Under the pieces are notes generated by a model. That model was not told the DNA's origin. It worked only from the letters and a program-made list of their open reading frames with translations, and made no database searches. Below are positions 34,001 to 42,791 of a stretch of 64,000 nt of DNA, one piece after another (position 1 is the first letter of the stretch; each line of letters starts with the position of its first letter). A program made the position numbers and the translations under genes. Origin of the DNA: JABDJX01 sp039942715 (GTDB lineage Bacteria > Pseudomonadota > Alphaproteobacteria > Rhodobacterales > Rhodobacteraceae); NCBI GenBank assembly GCA_039942715.1, contig JBDVBY010000011.1, forward strand, positions 1-64,000. Reading direction: 5' to 3'.

Positions 34001-35597
34001 GCCGGAAAAAATGGCTCAGCGGGCGATACTTGGTCGACAAAACAGCCGACGGCGTATCGTCTCCCATAGAGGCTAGCGTCTCTTTTCCATCCTCGGCCAT
34101 CGGCGCCAAAATTTGCTCAAGCTCTTCAATCGAATAGCCCGCTGCAATCTGACGGCGACGCAATTCAGCCCCTTCAAACAACGGCTTTTCTGTAAGACCA
34201 GATAGCTCGCCATCGAGCTCAGAAATCTTGCCAACCCAGTCACTAAAAGGGGCGGAAGCGGCCAAAACGTCTTTCATATCCTGATCGTGGAACAGCTTGC
34301 CTTCGGTCATATCAACAGCAATCATTTGCCCCGGACCTAGCGCGCCTTTTTCAACGACAAACGCTTCATCAACAGGCACCATGCCCGTCTCAGATCCAGC
34401 GATCAAAAGCCCATCACCGGTGACCGTATAGCGCATCGGCCGCAATCCATTGCGATCCAGACCAGCACAAACCCAGCGCCCATCTGTCATCGCAAGCGCA
34501 GCGGGCCCATCCCAAGGCTCCATCACAGCATTGCAATAAGAATACATGTCGCGCCACGCCTCAGGCAGTTCAACAGCCTGCTTTGACCACGATTCAGGGA
34601 TCAGCATCGTTTTGGCCATCGGCGCGTTTCGCCCGGCACGGACTAGAACTTCAAACACCGAGTCCAAAGCCGCCGAGTCGCTCGACCCGTTAGCAATGAT
34701 CGGCTTGATGTCTTCGGCCATTTCACCAAACGCGCCCGAGACCATGCGGATCTCGTGTGACTTCATCCAGTTGACGTTGCCCTTAAGCGTGTTGATCTCG
34801 CCGTTATGCGCCAACATGCGAAACGGCTGGGCAAGCCACCACTGCGGAAACGTGTTTGTCGAATACCTCTGGTGATAGATTGCAAACGCGCTCTCAAACC
34901 GCTCATCAAGCAGATCGGGATAAAATTCCGCAACTTGCTCGGCCAGCATCATGCCTTTGTAAATGATTGAGCGGCACGACAGCGAACACACATAAAGTTG
35001 CGACACTTGCGCGGCCGCCGCAGCCTTTTCAATCCGGCGGCGAATAACGTAAAGCTCGCGTTCAAACGTCTCCTCATCGACACCTTTGGAATTGCTGATC
35101 AGAATCTGCTCGATCTCGGGGCGCGTCGCATTGGCCTTCTCGCCCAGAACCGCAACATTCACCGGCACATGACGCCAGCCATAAATATAGTAGCCCATGC
35201 GCAGAACTTCAGTTTCAACGATGGTCCGGCAGGTCTCTTGTGCGCCAAAATCGGTGCGCGGCAAAAACACCTGACCAACAGCGAGCATCTCTTCAGTGTT
35301 CGGTGTATGGCCTGTGCGCTCAACCTGATCGTAAAAAAACGGCACGGGGATCTGAACATGTATGCCAGCGCCGTCCCCAGTTTTGCCATCCGCATCAACG
35401 GCACCACGATGCCAGATCGCCTTTAGCGCGTTAATACCGTGCTCGACCACCTTGCGCGACCGCGATCCATCAATCGACACAACAAGCCCGACGCCACAAG
35501 ACGCATGCTCATTATCCTCGGAATAGAGACTGTTGTCCGCCATCCACGTGCGACGAGCTTCTTCCGCGGCGGCCCATTCTGCATCATATTTTGTCAT
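31062..35597 (-). CDS. gltB: glutamate synthase (NADPH) large subunit
   Basis: 1511-residue GOGAT alpha subunit, forming two glutamates from glutamine and 2-oxoglutarate. ATG 35597 follows AAGGAG. A short propeptide precedes the catalytic Cys34 (A-S-C-G-V-G-L), the nucleophile of the glutaminase domain. The central and FMN-binding domains follow, with G-H-N-G-G-T-G-A-S-P near 1090 and the [3Fe-4S] ligands in C-I-M-V-R-Q-C-Q-S-N-T-C, then the C-terminal GXGXG beta-helix. Transcribed behind gltD and the GFA-family gene in the same direction. Confidence 0.96.
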   Translation of the reverse strand: MTKYDAEWAAAEEARRTWMADNSLYSEDNEHASCGVGLVVSIDGSRSRKVVEHGINALKAIWHRGAVDADGKTGDGAGIHVQIPVPFFYDQVERTGHTPNTEEMLAVGQVFLPRTDFGAQETCRTIVETEVLRMGYYIYGWRHVPVNVAVLGEKANATRPEIEQILISNSKGVDEETFERELYVIRRRIEKAAAAAQVSQLYVCSLSCRSIIYKGMMLAEQVAEFYPDLLDERFESAFAIYHQRYSTNTFPQWWLAQPFRMLAHNGEINTLKGNVNWMKSHEIRMVSGAFGEMAEDIKPIIANGSSDSAALDSVFEVLVRAGRNAPMAKTMLIPESWSKQAVELPEAWRDMYSYCNAVMEPWDGPAALAMTDGRWVCAGLDRNGLRPMRYTVTGDGLLIAGSETGMVPVDEAFVVEKGALGPGQMIAVDMTEGKLFHDQDMKDVLAASAPFSDWVGKISELDGELSGLTEKPLFEGAELRRRQIAAGYSIEELEQILAPMAEDGKETLASMGDDTPSAVLSTKYRPLSHFFRQNFSQVTNPPIDSLREYRVMSLKTRFGNLKNVLDQDSSQTEIIVLDSPFVGNAQFGRLVEEFEAGMVEIDCTFAADADAGALQTALERIRAEAEDAVRSGAGHLILTDHHQGDDKVAMPMILATSAVHSWLTRKGLRTFCSLNVRSAECIDPHYFAVLVGCGATTVNAYLAEDSISDRIDRGLIDGSLTEAVARYRAAIDAGLLKIMSKMGISVISSYRGGLNFEAVGLSRAMVHEYFPGMHSRISGIGVSGIQTKAEEVHAVGFKGTSVLPIGGFYKSRRSGETHAWEAQAMHMLQAACQKASYAMWQQFSAKMKASPPIHLRDLMAIKPMGKPVPIEEVESITSIRKRFVTPGMSLGALSPEAHKTLNVAMNRIGAKSDSGEGGEDPAHFVPEANGDNPSAKIKQVASGRFGVTAEYLNQCEELEIKVAQGAKPGEGGQLPGMKVTELIARLRHSTPGVTLISPPPHHDIYSIEDLAQLIYDLKQINPRAKVTVKLVASSGVGTIAAGVAKAKADVILISGHNGGTGASPATSIKYAGLPWEMGLTEAHQVLSMNNLRDRITLRTDGGLRTGRDIVMAAMMGAEEYGIGTAALIAMGCIMVRQCQSNTCPVGVCTQDEALREKFTGSADKVVNLITFYAQEVREILAEIGARSLDEVIGRADLLSQVSRGSAHLDDLDLNPMLITIDGADRISYDRERARNAVPDTLDAAIVKDAARFLEEGEKMQLSYAVQNTHRTIGTRTSSHIVKRFGMRNKLQRDHLTVKLQGSAGQSLGAFAAPGLRLEVSGDANDYVGKGLSGGTIVVRPPMASPLVADENVIIGNTVLYGATDGYLFAAGRAGERFAVRNSGAKVVVEGCGSNGCEYMTGGVAVILGRIGANFGAGMTGGMAYLYDPDNQARTMMNPETLVAVPVNEGHYMGELEQLLEMHLEETGSKRAAELMQHWDEERHHFVQLCPKEMLNKLDVPIVGLDEAIPAE

Positions 35598-35655
35598 CTC
35601 AGTCTCCTTGCAGCGCAAACGCGCAGTATTCTTGAATTCTCTCAGCTTGGTGTTC

Positions 35656-36078
35656 TCAGCCACCAAAAAACGCCAGCGTTTCCGCCTCGGTCATACCCTT
35701 TAGATCACCCGCAAATTCGTAACCCGAAGGCCGCTTATCGGTGAAATACTCACCCACCAGCTTCATGCCGCCGCCATCAGGGAACAGCCCCGAAGCAACA
35801 TGGTATGCGTCGTGGTGCGGCCCTTGCGCCGTAACGCGATAATAAAGCGACGAGCCACAATCGTCGCACCACGCCCGTTCGGCCCAATCCGAAGTCGCGC
35901 TTTTCTTGACCGGGCCCTCAATGCGCAGACCGTCTGATTTCATCGTAATCGCCATCATACCAACGCCTGTCCACGCGCGGCACATGTCGCAGTGGCAAAC
36001 ATGCATGGTATCGCCTTCGGGCGTGCCCGAGATTGAGCATGCACCACAAAGGCATTTGCCATTCAGCTCTTTACTCAT
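35656..36078 (-). CDS. GFA-family (Gfa/CENP-V-like) zinc protein
   Basis: 140 residues of the glutathione-dependent formaldehyde-activating enzyme fold. Zinc ligands are the CLCGACS motif (about 9-15), the C-H-C-D-M-C motif (about 28-33) and a later C-D-D-C-G-S-S (about 73-79), as usual for the family. Most members have no proven substrate; formaldehyde activation should not be assumed. It lies between gltD and gltB with gaps of 120 and 58 bases and is probably carried in their transcript. Confidence 0.88.
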   Translation of the reverse strand: MSKELNGKCLCGACSISGTPEGDTMHVCHCDMCRAWTGVGMMAITMKSDGLRIEGPVKKSATSDWAERAWCDDCGSSLYYRVTAQGPHHDAYHVASGLFPDGGGMKLVGEYFTDKRPSGYEFAGDLKGMTEAETLAFFGG

Positions 36079-36153
36079 CTCTTAACTCCCCATTAAGCGA
36101 TCGGGTCAGCGACGCTGTCCTTTCGCCATATTTTACCTTTCGCACGCACCTAC

Positions 36154-36189
36154 GTAATACCGACGCAATACCGACGTTGTACCGATGCG
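36154..36189. repeat. three 11-bp direct repeats in the gltD-GFA spacer
   Basis: AATACCGACGC, AATACCGACGT and the variant TGTACCGATGC follow each other without gaps just past the gltD stop codon. The period of 11 places each copy on the same helical face. It could be a protein-binding array or a simple tandem duplication. Confidence 0.4.
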
Positions 36190-36198
36190 ATGCTGATC

Positions 36199-37632
36199 CT
36201 ATTCCGCGGCCACTTTCGCCGAGGCGTTCAGGCGCTGCAAAATCGCATCCGCGGCCTCGCGCCCATCGCGAATGGCCCAAACAACCAAAGACGCACCACG
36301 CACAATATCCCCAACGGCATAGACACTTTCCAGTGAGGTTTCATGCGTCTCAAAAGCCGCTTTGATCGTTCCCCAGCGCGTCACCTCAAGCTCGTCAACA
36401 CCCCAAAGAGAAGGTAGTGCTTCAGGTTCAAATCCAAGCGCCTTAATCACTAAGTCAGCGTCTTCGGTATAGTCCGACCCTTCGATCAATTCCGGCACCT
36501 GGCGACCGGTCGCATCAGGCGCTCCAAGCCGCATTTTCTCAGCAATAACACCCGTAACGCTATCGCCAGTGAACCCTTTAGGTGCCGTTAGCCAGACAAA
36601 TTCAACACCTTCTTCCTCGGCGTTTGTCGTCTCACGTAGAGACCCCGGCATGTTGGCCCGGTCACGGCGGTACAGGCATTTCACGCTTGTCGCACCTTGC
36701 CGCACAGCCGTGCGCACACAGTCCATCGCCGTGTCTCCACCGCCGATAACAACCACCTTTTTGCCCTCGGCAGAAAGTTCGCCCGAGTCAAACTCCGGCA
36801 CATCGTCCCCAAAACTTTTGCGGTTAGACGCCGTCAGGAAATCAATCGCACGCACAATGCCGTCCGCACCGCTGCCCGGCCCTTGTAAATCACGGCTCTT
36901 GTAGACACCTGTGGCGATCAAAACAGCACTGTGTTTTGCGCGAATATCCTCAAACGAGATGTCTTCGCCCACATTGCAATTCAGTACAAATTCAACGCCA
37001 CCCTCGGCCAGTTGATCATTGCGACGCTGCACAACTTCCTTTTCAAGCTTGAAGCCCGGAATTCCGTACATCATCAGCCCACCAGCGCGATCATAACGAT
37101 CATAGACTGTCACCTGAACGCCAGCGCGGCGTAGAACATCAGCCGCCGCAAGCCCACCGGGACCAGCACCGATGATGCCGACGCTTTCTTGGCGCTCAAC
37201 GCTCGGCGCAATGCCTTCGACCCAACCTTGCTCCCAAGCAGTATCGGTAATGTACTTTTCAACCGAGCCAATCGTTACAGTGCCGTGGCCCGATTGTTCG
37301 ATTACGCAGTTGCCTTCGCACAGCCGATCCTGCGGACAAATTCGCCCACAAATCTCAGGAAAAGTATTGGTCGCTTGACTAAGTTCGTAGGCCTCTTTCA
37401 AGCGTCCCTCGGCGGTTAGTTTAAGCCAATCGGGTATATTGTTATGAAGCGGACAATGCGACTGACAGTAGGGGACACCACATTGGCTGCACCGCGCCGA
37501 CTGCTCTTTCGCTTTAGCGTCGGCGTACTCCGCATAAATCTCATTAAAATCTTCACGACGTATAGTGGCATCTCGCTTTTGCGGCATGTCACGTTCTACT
37601 GTCACAAACTTGAGCATCGGGTTTTCAGCCAT
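36199..37632 (-). CDS. gltD: glutamate synthase (NADPH) small subunit
   Basis: 477-residue beta subunit that passes electrons from NADPH via FAD to GltB. N-terminal cysteines for [4Fe-4S] clusters are in C-S-Q-C-G-V-P-Y-C-Q-S-H-C (about 47-59) and C-G-R-I-C-P-Q-D-R-L-C-E-G-N-C (about 94-108). Two dinucleotide-binding motifs follow, I-G-A-G-P-G-G-L-A-A near 153 and V-I-G-G-G-D-T-A-M-D near 296. It is the first of gltD-GFA-gltB, an order opposite to that of enteric gltBD. Divergent from uppP over 214 bases. Confidence 0.95.
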   Translation of the reverse strand: MAENPMLKFVTVERDMPQKRDATIRREDFNEIYAEYADAKAKEQSARCSQCGVPYCQSHCPLHNNIPDWLKLTAEGRLKEAYELSQATNTFPEICGRICPQDRLCEGNCVIEQSGHGTVTIGSVEKYITDTAWEQGWVEGIAPSVERQESVGIIGAGPGGLAAADVLRRAGVQVTVYDRYDRAGGLMMYGIPGFKLEKEVVQRRNDQLAEGGVEFVLNCNVGEDISFEDIRAKHSAVLIATGVYKSRDLQGPGSGADGIVRAIDFLTASNRKSFGDDVPEFDSGELSAEGKKVVVIGGGDTAMDCVRTAVRQGATSVKCLYRRDRANMPGSLRETTNAEEEGVEFVWLTAPKGFTGDSVTGVIAEKMRLGAPDATGRQVPELIEGSDYTEDADLVIKALGFEPEALPSLWGVDELEVTRWGTIKAAFETHETSLESVYAVGDIVRGASLVVWAIRDGREAADAILQRLNASAKVAAE

Positions 37633-37846
37633 AAGGTTAGCTTTCTATTACTTGAGACGTCGGTGTAAGCTGTCGCGCCAGGAAATAAAAGTCACTTATA
37701 CTGACCTAATTTCAGTTTTTTTGGCTCCCTCTTGTGCAACTTATAAAGTCGCGCCTTATTTTAGGTCCGTATCGGACATTAATTCGGACTTCCTTAGAAG
37801 TCTCAATCGGTTAGAGTGCGCCAAATTTAACTGCAAAACGAGCAGC

Positions 37847-38650
37847 ATGCCGCTTCTTCAATTAATCCTTGTCGCTCTTATTCAGGGCATTACCGAATTT
37901 CTGCCCGTTTCTTCCTCTGGCCATTTGATTCTTTTGCCGAATCTGACTGGGCTGGCGGACCAAGGTCAGGTGATCGACGTTGCTGTCCACGTCGGCACTC
38001 TTGGGGCCGTCATCTTATACTTCTGGTCCGATGTCTCTCGCGCCATTCAAGGGCTGCCCAGTGTATTGCGTGGTAAGATTGACAATCAAAATGCGTGGCT
38101 TGCGTTGTGTCTGATACTGTCAACCATTCCTGTTGTCATCGCCGGGCTGATCCTAAAGCTGACCGGCCTCAGCGATGCAATGCGCTCGATTACCGTAGTT
38201 GGCTGGGCGACGCTGGTCTTTGGGCTTGTACTATACTGGGCGGATCGCACGGGAACAGATGATAAAACAGCTGAGAACTGGACGCTGAAAGACGCCGTCG
38301 TCATGGGTTTTTGGCAAATTCTGGCGCTCATTCCCGGCACGTCACGCTCGGGTATCACCATTACTGCAGCCCGCCAGTTGGGTTACGCCAGACAAGATGC
38401 TGCGCGCTTGGCGATGCTTATGTCGATCCCCACAATTCTTGCCACCGGCACACTTCTAGGCGCGGAAGTTGCCTTCAATATGGATGGGGCTGCTGCAAAA
38501 GACGCGGCAATTGGTGCTGTTTTTGCTTTTTTCGCTGCACTTGGAGCGCTTCACTTCATGATGCGGCTATTAAGATCAGTAAGCTTCACGCCTTATGTGA
38601 TCTATCGAATAGCACTTGGCATTGTGTTGCTGGCAATTGCCTACACTTAA
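37847..38650 (+). CDS. uppP: undecaprenyl-diphosphatase
   Basis: Integral membrane phosphatase (267 residues) that recycles undecaprenyl pyrophosphate for peptidoglycan and other envelope polymers; also called BacA. The catalytic region is recognisable as Q-G-I-T-E-F-L-P-V-S-S-S-G-H-L (13-27) and the second motif I-P-G-T-S-R-S-G. About seven to eight hydrophobic helices. ATG 37847 begins at the typical position; longer upstream frames contain non-coding sequence. Stop overlaps that of the NDUFA9-like gene by 4 bp. Confidence 0.95.
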   Translation: MPLLQLILVALIQGITEFLPVSSSGHLILLPNLTGLADQGQVIDVAVHVGTLGAVILYFWSDVSRAIQGLPSVLRGKIDNQNAWLALCLILSTIPVVIAGLILKLTGLSDAMRSITVVGWATLVFGLVLYWADRTGTDDKTAENWTLKDAVVMGFWQILALIPGTSRSGITITAARQLGYARQDAARLAMLMSIPTILATGTLLGAEVAFNMDGAAAKDAAIGAVFAFFAALGALHFMMRLLRSVSFTPYVIYRIALGIVLLAIAYT

Positions 38651-39627
38651 CCCTTAAGGTTTCGTGCACTTTCCTTGAGCGCGGCATACTGGCCGGACGG
38701 TCGAAACTGCCACAAGTATGATGGCAAAGTCGCTTCAAGCGAAGTCGGCAGAATGCCTAATTCCGCAAAACCCTGCGCGCCATCGCTCACTACGTTATCG
38801 CGGCGTAATTCCAACAGCTGATCTGACGTCACAGGCTGTGGTGCCAATCCACCTGTCAGGAAAGAAAGCGCACCAGTGACACGCGCCATTACACCACCAA
38901 CCCAGAACGGAAGCGGCAGGACAAGGCGACGACGACGAATAACATCAAGCATCATGTGCATTAGCTCGGCAAAGCTTGCCACTTCTGGACCACCAAGCTC
39001 ATAGGTGCCCGAGGCCGCTTTGCCCACCAAGACGGCCTCAACCGCCTCGGCAACATCATCAACGTAAACAGGCTGAAACCTTGCGTCTGCACCAAACAAC
39101 GGCACCACCGGCGAAAGACGCGCCATGGCGGCAAATCGGTTAAAGAACTGATCTTCAGGACCAAAAACGACAGAAGGACGCAAAATGGTAGCTTCAGGCA
39201 TGGCACCCAAAACGTCCACTTCGCCTTCACCCTTACTTTGCGCATATTGGCTTGGTCCTTCGGGGTCGGCGCCAATAGCAGAGATGTGCACCATCTGGTC
39301 GACACCCTCTTCGGCTGCAATCCGAGCGATACGTCCGGCCCCTTCGTGCTGCACGGCATCAAAGTTGTTCTTGCCCCGCGCGTCAAAGGTACCAACACAA
39401 TTCACAACCGCATCGGCCCCGCGCGCGCAAATACGCACGCTGTCATCGTCACGGATGTTACAAAGGACGGGTTCAACCTGACCTACGACGCCATACGGCT
39501 TTACAAACATTGCCTCGTTTGGGCGCCGCACGGCCACGCGCACACGCCATCCCTGACGGGCCATCCGTTGCGCAATATAGCGCCCCACAAACCCCGAACC
39601 GCCATAGATTGTTACCAATTTCGACAT
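38647..39627 (-). CDS. NDUFA9-like NAD(P)-binding protein (complex I-associated family)
   Basis: 326-residue atypical short-chain dehydrogenase. The nucleotide motif is G-G-S-G-F-V-G-R (9-16). The usual Y-x-x-x-K is present as Y-A-Q-S-K (near 146-150). It belongs to the family of the eukaryotic complex I accessory subunit NDUFA9, which in alphaproteobacteria is encoded away from the nuo cluster and is thought to associate with NADH dehydrogenase or quinone metabolism. Alone on this strand, convergent with uppP. Confidence 0.85.
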   Translation of the reverse strand: MSKLVTIYGGSGFVGRYIAQRMARQGWRVRVAVRRPNEAMFVKPYGVVGQVEPVLCNIRDDDSVRICARGADAVVNCVGTFDARGKNNFDAVQHEGAGRIARIAAEEGVDQMVHISAIGADPEGPSQYAQSKGEGEVDVLGAMPEATILRPSVVFGPEDQFFNRFAAMARLSPVVPLFGADARFQPVYVDDVAEAVEAVLVGKAASGTYELGGPEVASFAELMHMMLDVIRRRRLVLPLPFWVGGVMARVTGALSFLTGGLAPQPVTSDQLLELRRDNVVSDGAQGFAELGILPTSLEATLPSYLWQFRPSGQYAALKESARNLKG

Positions 39628-39717
39628 TGATTATCGCCTCTGTCCAATAAGCTTAGACTTAGCCCTGCCGACACCGTCGGGCAAGGAGCATTTATTCGCC
39701 GCTTGCAACAGAAAGAC

Positions 39718-39759
39718 TCAAAAAAGGCCTGACGGGTTGTTTACGTCAGGCCCGGTTTT
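39718..39759 (-). terminator. bidirectional intrinsic terminator
   Basis: Perfect 9-bp stem GGCCTGACG (39726-39734) / CGTCAGGCC (39744-39752), with an A-run before and a T-run after, so both strands end in U-tracts. It follows the stop of the CAP-domain gene at 39783 on the minus strand. Confidence 0.9.
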
Positions 39760-39782
39760 TTCGATGTGTGTGCCGTACCGAA

Positions 39783-40418
39783 TTATCCGATAAAGTTTTG
39801 CGTCAACCAAAAGCGTCCGCAATATTGCGCGTTTGGATCAAAGGCGACTGCCGTTTCAACCTTTTTAACGCGCTTATCTAGGATGTTCTTACGGTGCCCT
39901 GGCGAATTCATCCAAAGACTTACCGCGTGACGCGCCAGTGACGCGTAGGAATGTGCAGGCAGGGCCTTGCCTTCGTACGTCGCAAACTTGCAATTCCCTG
40001 AGTCGAGGATTTTGAACCGGCGGTTATCAATCTGATAGCGATGCACCATTCCAATGTTTTCCGAACCTGTACGGAATTTAACACCAGATTTCTTGATCCG
40101 ATCGCGCAACGTCGCTGCGCCTGCAACTGTGCTGCGATGCGTAAGTTGCTGGGTTTTAGCCATCCATTTACTATGGTTTCTCGCCTCTTTGCGCAGCGAA
40201 GTCCCTGCCGACGCAACTTTGCCCAAACCTGCACGGCATCGGTGAAAATTCACCTCTACTCGGATTGCTTCGCCCAATAGCTTTTGATTGATACTGGTCG
40301 CCGGAACAAATGTGGACGCCGCTTGTTTTGAGACTGAACGTGAACACGCATCAGCAAAAGTCGGCATCGAAGTGAGCAGCGCAGCTCCGACACAAAGAGC
40401 CGTAATCCGTAAAAACAT
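39783..40418 (-). CDS. secreted CAP-domain (SCP/PR-1) protein
   Basis: 211 residues with a Sec signal peptide (1-22, ending F-A-D-A) and a CAP domain. Typical family features are R-N-H-S-K-W-M-A (first helix histidine), the G-S-E-N-I-G-M motif and W-M-N-S-P-G-H-R-K-N-I-L near the C-terminus. Start ATG 40418 is favoured over 40445 since it directly begins the signal peptide. Bacterial CAP proteins act at the envelope but their activity is mostly unknown. A second CAP protein is encoded at 47413. Confidence 0.87.
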   Translation of the reverse strand: MFLRITALCVGAALLTSMPTFADACSRSVSKQAASTFVPATSINQKLLGEAIRVEVNFHRCRAGLGKVASAGTSLRKEARNHSKWMAKTQQLTHRSTVAGAATLRDRIKKSGVKFRTGSENIGMVHRYQIDNRRFKILDSGNCKFATYEGKALPAHSYASLARHAVSLWMNSPGHRKNILDKRVKKVETAVAFDPNAQYCGRFWLTQNFIG

Positions 40419-40535
40419 CCGCAAGTCCCTCAAACTGTCCCCCAACAGTTATTAATAAATCCACCAAATAGGGCCAAACATTGACGGCGCATTGGCGGAC
40501 TCTTGAAGATTTCTTAAAGTCTGCGCGGACCGCGC

Positions 40536-41525
40536 TCAACCAGATGGCGGCAAAAGACGCCGCGATAGGCCATCCATCGCTTGCACAAGCGCGGCACTAA
40601 TCCCCGGCTCGCTAAGCGCATGTCCTGCTCGTGGAACGATTTTTAGCGTTGAGGTTGGCCAAGCCTGGTGCAAACGATAGGCCGCATCGGGTGGACAAAT
40701 CATGTCGTAGCGACCCTGAACGATGGTTCCTCCAATTTTAGCAAGCGATGAGACATTTGCCTCAATCCAACCGTCTTGGGCCAAAAATCCGGCGTTTGAG
40801 AAGTAGTGATTCTCTAAACGCGCAAACGCTCGCGCATATTCAGCTGGGCTGTCACCACCAGGGCCATCATTGCTAATTGACGCCAGAGTATTTTCCCAGC
40901 TGGCCCACGCCCGCGCGAACCGTGTTTCAGTTTTCTGATCGCCCGAAAACAGACGGCGGCGGTACGCCTCGATCAAATCATCGCGTTCATCTTCGGGTAC
41001 AATGTCCACAAACCGACGCCAGACGTCCGGCCAAAACGCGCCGGCGCCCCCACCGTAAAACCACTTCAACTCAGCCTGAGTCATCAAAAAGACGCCGCGC
41101 AATACAAGATGAAGAACATGGTTTGGATGGCTTATCGAATAGATCAGGCCAAGGGCAGCCCCCCAACTTCCACCAAAAACAATCCATTCCTTGATATTCA
41201 AGTGTTCGCGGATCATCTCGATGTCATGCACCAAATGCCACGTTGTGTTGTTTTCGATGCTTGCATGAGGTCGCGAACGGCCACAGCCACGCTGATCAAA
41301 CAGGATCACACGAAATACATCTGGATTGAAGTATCGCCGCATCGCCGGGCTACATCCGCCACCCGGGCCACCATGCAAAACAACAACCGGAATCCCCTTG
41401 GGATTGCCGCATTGCTCGACATACACTCGGTGCCCATCACCAACATCCAACACCTGCTGATCAAATGGATCAATCGGCGGATAGAGAAACTGTGACGCAC
41501 CCTTATTGGCTACGGGTCTGTCCAT
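40536..41525 (-). CDS. pip: proline iminopeptidase (prolyl aminopeptidase)
   Basis: Alpha/beta hydrolase of family S33, 329 residues, releasing N-terminal proline from peptides. The oxyanion motif H-G-G-P-G-G-G, the family motif F-D-Q-R-G-C-G-R-S, and the nucleophile serine in G-G-S-W-G-A-A-L-G-L are all present; the catalytic His is in R-A-G-H-A-L near the C-terminus. ATG 41525 gives the usual N-terminus (Y-P-P-I-D-P). Divergent from ubiG across 74 bases. Confidence 0.93.
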   Translation of the reverse strand: MDRPVANKGASQFLYPPIDPFDQQVLDVGDGHRVYVEQCGNPKGIPVVVLHGGPGGGCSPAMRRYFNPDVFRVILFDQRGCGRSRPHASIENNTTWHLVHDIEMIREHLNIKEWIVFGGSWGAALGLIYSISHPNHVLHLVLRGVFLMTQAELKWFYGGGAGAFWPDVWRRFVDIVPEDERDDLIEAYRRRLFSGDQKTETRFARAWASWENTLASISNDGPGGDSPAEYARAFARLENHYFSNAGFLAQDGWIEANVSSLAKIGGTIVQGRYDMICPPDAAYRLHQAWPTSTLKIVPRAGHALSEPGISAALVQAMDGLSRRLLPPSG

Positions 41526-41599
41526 TAGCGCTCTATATAGGAAAGGACGGCGCGGATCACAGCGCTTTTTGAGATGGAATTCAAACAAAGGGGCCCCAA

Positions 41600-42343
41600 A
41601 TGGCGCTTCAATCAACGATCGACGCTTCCGAAGTCGAAAAGTTTCAGGCAATGGCGGCCGAATGGTGGGACCCGAATGGCAAATTCAAACCGCTGCATAT
41701 GCTCAATCCCTGCCGTCTGGACTACATCACAAACCAGATTGCAGCAGAGTTTGAGCGCGACTTGACGCAACCTGAGCCTTTTGCAGGTTTGCGCATCCTA
41801 GATATTGGATGCGGTGGAGGCTTGCTTAGCGAACCAATGGCGCGTTTGGGCGCTGATGTTGTCGGCGCAGATGCCGCCGCACGGAACATTCCAGTTGCCC
41901 AAGTACACGCCCAAGAGCAGGGCCTGACCATTGATTATCGCCATACATCTGCCGAAGCATTGGTTGACGATGGCGAACAGTTCGATGCGATCATGAATAT
42001 GGAAGTGGTTGAGCACGTGGCCGACCCGCTTACGTTTCTGACGGCTTGCCAACAGCTCTTGAAGCCAGGCGGGTTAATGACCTGTTCGACGCTTAATCGA
42101 AACCCAAAAAGCTATGTCTTTGCCATTCTTGGTGCAGAACACATCATGCGCTGGCTGCCAAAGGGCACACATGAATGGTCAAAGTTCATCACCCCGGGTG
42201 AGCTTTTTGATCTGTTGCGTCAGGCTGGGATGGATCCCGTCGACAAGACGGGCTTTGTGTTCAACCCCATTGGCTGGAATTGGAAATTGAGCGAGAGAGA
42301 TTTGTCGGTGAATTACGTCACAACGTCGATCAAGCCGAATTAG
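41600..42343 (+). CDS. ubiG: ubiquinone biosynthesis O-methyltransferase
   Basis: SAM-dependent methyltransferase (247 residues) that performs both O-methylations of ubiquinone synthesis. Motif I is L-D-I-G-C-G-G-G-L-L-S-E-P (near 69-81); the membrane-association and substrate-recognition pattern W-W-D-P-N-G-K-F-K-P-L-H is at about 22-33. AAAGGGG precedes the ATG. Its last 14 bases overlap the convergent MarR gene. Confidence 0.95.
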   Translation: MALQSTIDASEVEKFQAMAAEWWDPNGKFKPLHMLNPCRLDYITNQIAAEFERDLTQPEPFAGLRILDIGCGGGLLSEPMARLGADVVGADAAARNIPVAQVHAQEQGLTIDYRHTSAEALVDDGEQFDAIMNMEVVEHVADPLTFLTACQQLLKPGGLMTCSTLNRNPKSYVFAILGAEHIMRWLPKGTHEWSKFITPGELFDLLRQAGMDPVDKTGFVFNPIGWNWKLSERDLSVNYVTTSIKPN

Positions 42344-42791
42344 ATGTTTCATCGAAGCGTTTTCGCACTTCGCGCAAGACCGGCAGGATCGAGCGCACGT
42401 TTTCGGTGCCAACCGCCTCGACCACACTGGCCAAGATCGGAGCGATAGATTCCAACGCTTGCACGCGAGCCTTACGTCCTGCGTGACTGATCGATACCTG
42501 CTTGCGCCGAGCATCATCCCAGTCGGGTCGTACATGCACATAACCAGCCCACTCAAGCTTGCCGATTGTATTGGTCATTGCACCACGCGTAACGTGAAAC
42601 GCTTTGGCAAGCTGCGCGGGCGAGCGCTCTTCATTGCTGCGCGCCAAGTGGTTCAAAACAGAAAAGTGGCTTAGCTCCATGCCTTTTGGTAAAGCCTTGG
42701 CCAATTGCGCACGGGCCAACTGGTCCGCCATAAACATCTCACTGAACAAAGCAATCGCCAGTGGGTCGGTTGGATCTGTACTGTCAGACAT
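42330..42791 (-). CDS. MarR-family transcriptional regulator
   Basis: 153-residue winged helix-turn-helix repressor type. Recognition region: S-P-A-Q-L-A-K-A-F-H-V-T-R-G-A-M-T-N-T-I-G-K-L, followed by the wing D-W-D-D-A-R-R-K-Q-V. It is the last gene of comF-grx-nitrilase-marR and begins one base inside the nitrilase stop. Ligand and targets unknown. Confidence 0.9.
   Translation of the reverse strand: MSDSTDPTDPLAIALFSEMFMADQLARAQLAKALPKGMELSHFSVLNHLARSNEERSPAQLAKAFHVTRGAMTNTIGKLEWAGYVHVRPDWDDARRKQVSISHAGRKARVQALESIAPILASVVEAVGTENVRSILPVLREVRKRFDETSNSA

Noticed and set aside
37700..37716. ACTGA-N7-TCAGT inverted repeat followed by T-run, upstream of uppP
   Set aside because: Five-base arms are too short to support a terminator or operator; not matched to a known regulator.
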